A stretch of DNA of 8,332 bases from Clostridiaceae bacterium (lineage in GTDB: Bacteria > Bacillota > Clostridia > Saccharofermentanales > UBA5734). The notes under the pieces are model-generated. The model was not told the DNA's origin, ran no database searches, and worked only from the letters and a program-made list of their open reading frames with translations. A program made the translations under genes and the position numbers. The DNA lies in assembly GCA_012511525.1 (NCBI GenBank), contig JAAZFW010000315.1, positions 1 to 8,332 of the forward strand, given 5' to 3'. How positions within the stretch are numbered: the stretch's first letter is position 1; every line of letters starts with the position of its first letter. This document shows, piece after piece, positions 7,151 through 8,332 of the stretch.

Positions 7151-8248
7151 TTATCGAGAGCGGTGATCGTAGAGCAGCTGCAGGAGATTGACCTGCTCTT
7201 GTTTCACGTCAAATGAATCGGAAAACAGGTAGGTCTGCACCATCCGGTAGCCGAATTTGATCAGGATCAGGTCGAGGATCCGGCCTTCGTCGATCCCGGA
7301 GACATCGGCAAATTCCGCCAGCCCCTGGCGGTAGGCAGGAATCAGCTTGCGGATGTAGCTGTCTACGCACCCTGGCTCTGTTTCGTCGATGATCAGGCTG
7401 GCGATGTCTTCGCCGGCATAACCCCATCCGGCGGTATCCCAGTCGATCAGGAGGATGCCGCCATCCGTCGCGAAGATGTTTTCGATCCAGAAATCGCGAT
7501 GGCAAAGCACAACCGGCAGACGATCGAGACTGGCAAAGCGCTCTTCCTGCTGTTCGTCCAGATCGAAGATCATCTGCTTCAGGTGTTCCGGGAGCGCGCA
7601 TCCTTGTGAGCGCAGAGCGCTGTATTCAAATGATTTGCCCGCATAAAGCCGTATGTCGCCCGTTTTCAGCTGCTGCTTGAGATGATCCGGCAGCCGGCAC
7701 GCGTCGGAGAGTAAATACGCCTCGGAATAGGCCTGGGTATGCCATTGCGCGAAATCCCGTCTCAGGAAGCCGATGTCGCCCAGATTGCTGGTTTTTTGCA
7801 GCCCTTCGGGGTGACGGGACAGGCGTCCCTGGAAGCGTCCCAACTCCAGGGCTGCCTGCTCGAGCATGCCGGGTGTGAGATCCCGCCCGGAAACACCGTC
7901 GATGAATTCCAGCCACAGGTGCGTCTGGCTGCCGTCCATATCGGCCAGGTAACAGGAGGGCCAGCGTAAAGCCGGGTTGAAGAGCCGGCCCAAATCGGTC
8001 CGGTACAAGTCGTATTCCCGGCGCCACGATAGGGGGTCTCCGGGTCGCAGCCATTTTTGCTGCGTCTTCCAGACGACGTCGAACGGCCTGACGGCGCCGC
8101 CTGTTAGGGTGGCCTGTCCGCTGACGCGCCGGACATCGCCCAACGTGCCGCCATGCAGATGCGTAACCTGGTAAGCCAGGTCGGCAACCGTCGCGCCGAG
8201 CAGGATCTGCACCACGCCAAGGAGCGTTTGACGATTCAGAGGATTCAT
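7151..8248 (-). CDS. APH/choline-kinase-fold phosphotransferase
   Basis: This 365-residue protein has the aminoglycoside phosphotransferase (APH) fold, a family of small-molecule kinases that transfer phosphate from ATP to hydroxyl groups of drugs, choline, sugars or other metabolites. Visible kinase elements are a glycine-rich turn (HGGTLGDVRR, 32-41), Lys61 in VVWKTQ as the likely ATP-binding lysine, Glu78 as a possible partner, the catalytic loop HRDFWIEN (His250, Asp252, Asn257), and the metal-binding segment LLIDWDTAGWGYAGEDIASL (Asp269, Asp271). The C-terminal helices (about 290-365) resemble the substrate-binding part of the family. There is no signal peptide. The ATG overlaps the TGA of the upstream minus-strand gene in an ATGA, and GGAG stands 8 nt before it, so the two genes are probably translationally coupled. 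Substrate is unknown; nothing in the context shows that it is an antibiotic-resistance enzyme. Confidence 0.88.
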   Translation of the reverse strand: MNPLNRQTLLGVVQILLGATVADLAYQVTHLHGGTLGDVRRVSGQATLTGGAVRPFDVVWKTQQKWLRPGDPLSWRREYDLYRTDLGRLFNPALRWPSCYLADMDGSQTHLWLEFIDGVSGRDLTPGMLEQAALELGRFQGRLSRHPEGLQKTSNLGDIGFLRRDFAQWHTQAYSEAYLLSDACRLPDHLKQQLKTGDIRLYAGKSFEYSALRSQGCALPEHLKQMIFDLDEQQEERFASLDRLPVVLCHRDFWIENIFATDGGILLIDWDTAGWGYAGEDIASLIIDETEPGCVDSYIRKLIPAYRQGLAEFADVSGIDEGRILDLILIKFGYRMVQTYLFSDSFDVKQEQVNLLQLLYDHRSR

Positions 8249-8332
8249 CTACTTTGCTCCGGCATGACCCGGAGACGCTCCTTCAGGTATTCGCCAAGCG
8301 CTCGGTCGCAGCAATACACGTAGCAGCCTTTC
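8245..8332 (-). CDS. C-terminal end of a probable DUF2075/Schlafen-like DNA/RNA helicase (partial)
   Basis: This open frame runs in from the right edge and ends in TGA, overlapping the phosphotransferase ATG by 4 nt. Only 28 residues are visible, beginning KGCYVYCCDRALGEYLKERL. From memory of the family, DUF2075 and Schlafen group 3-like helicases end in a motif VI segment of the form TRG-x-KGCYVYC-x-D followed by an amphipathic tail such as LxEYLKERL, and this tail fits well. The arginine of motif VI would lie just outside the window. These are superfamily 1-type ATPases with mostly untested roles; some are found in defence or stress contexts. The gene is also supported by the 4-nt stop/start overlap. 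The identification rests on a short stretch. Confidence 0.6.
   Translation of the reverse strand, partial: KGCYVYCCDRALGEYLKERLRVMPEQSR

Noticed and set aside
7171..7199. Inverted repeat AGAGCAG / CTGCTCT as a possible terminator for the hydrolase transcript
   Set aside because: The stem is only 7 bp with a 15-nt loop, it is followed by an interrupted T stretch, and it lies within the coding end of the phosphotransferase gene.

Overview
The window looks like part of a bacterial chromosome, most likely from a moderately high-GC member of the Bacillota (Clostridia-like). This assignment is an inference from three things: strong GGAGG-type ribosome binding sites, a good match to a CcpA-type cre operator, and the overall style of the protein families. 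I see no rRNA, tRNA, CRISPR array, insertion sequence or phage gene. All five complete genes end in TGA or TAA.

Region 1 (1-4101, + strand) is a signalling module. A hybrid histidine kinase enters from the left edge (kinase core, degenerate receiver, intact receiver, Hpt domain). After 22 nt comes a response regulator built as REC-PAS-degenerate GGDEF-EAL, a predicted c-di-GMP phosphodiesterase. The likely flow is autophosphorylation, internal relay through receiver and Hpt, transfer to the REC domain of the second protein, and change in c-di-GMP hydrolysis. The second gene is interrupted by one in-frame TAG (2602-2604) in the middle of its PAS domain, with the reading frame fully conserved on both sides. 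It is either a fresh nonsense mutation or sequence error, or a read-through codon. This is the most notable oddity in the window.

Region 2 (4118-7083) is a carbohydrate-use locus: a divergent pair of an AraC-family regulator (- strand) and a GH127/DUF1680-type glycoside hydrolase (+ strand), predicted to be cytoplasmic. The roughly 160-bp gap between them carries a perfect TATAAT for the regulator, an extended -10 for the hydrolase, a 20-bp-spaced direct repeat suited to an AraC dimer, and a cre-like site overlapping the proximal repeat. This suggests induction by a sugar ligand together with catabolite repression.

Region 3 (7084-8332, - strand) holds an APH/choline-kinase-fold phosphotransferase. 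Its ATG overlaps by 4 nt the stop codon of another gene that runs in from the right edge. The visible 28-residue tail of that gene resembles the C-terminal end (helicase motif VI region) of DUF2075/Schlafen-like DNA/RNA helicases. The convergent gap 7084-7150 shows no convincing terminator.
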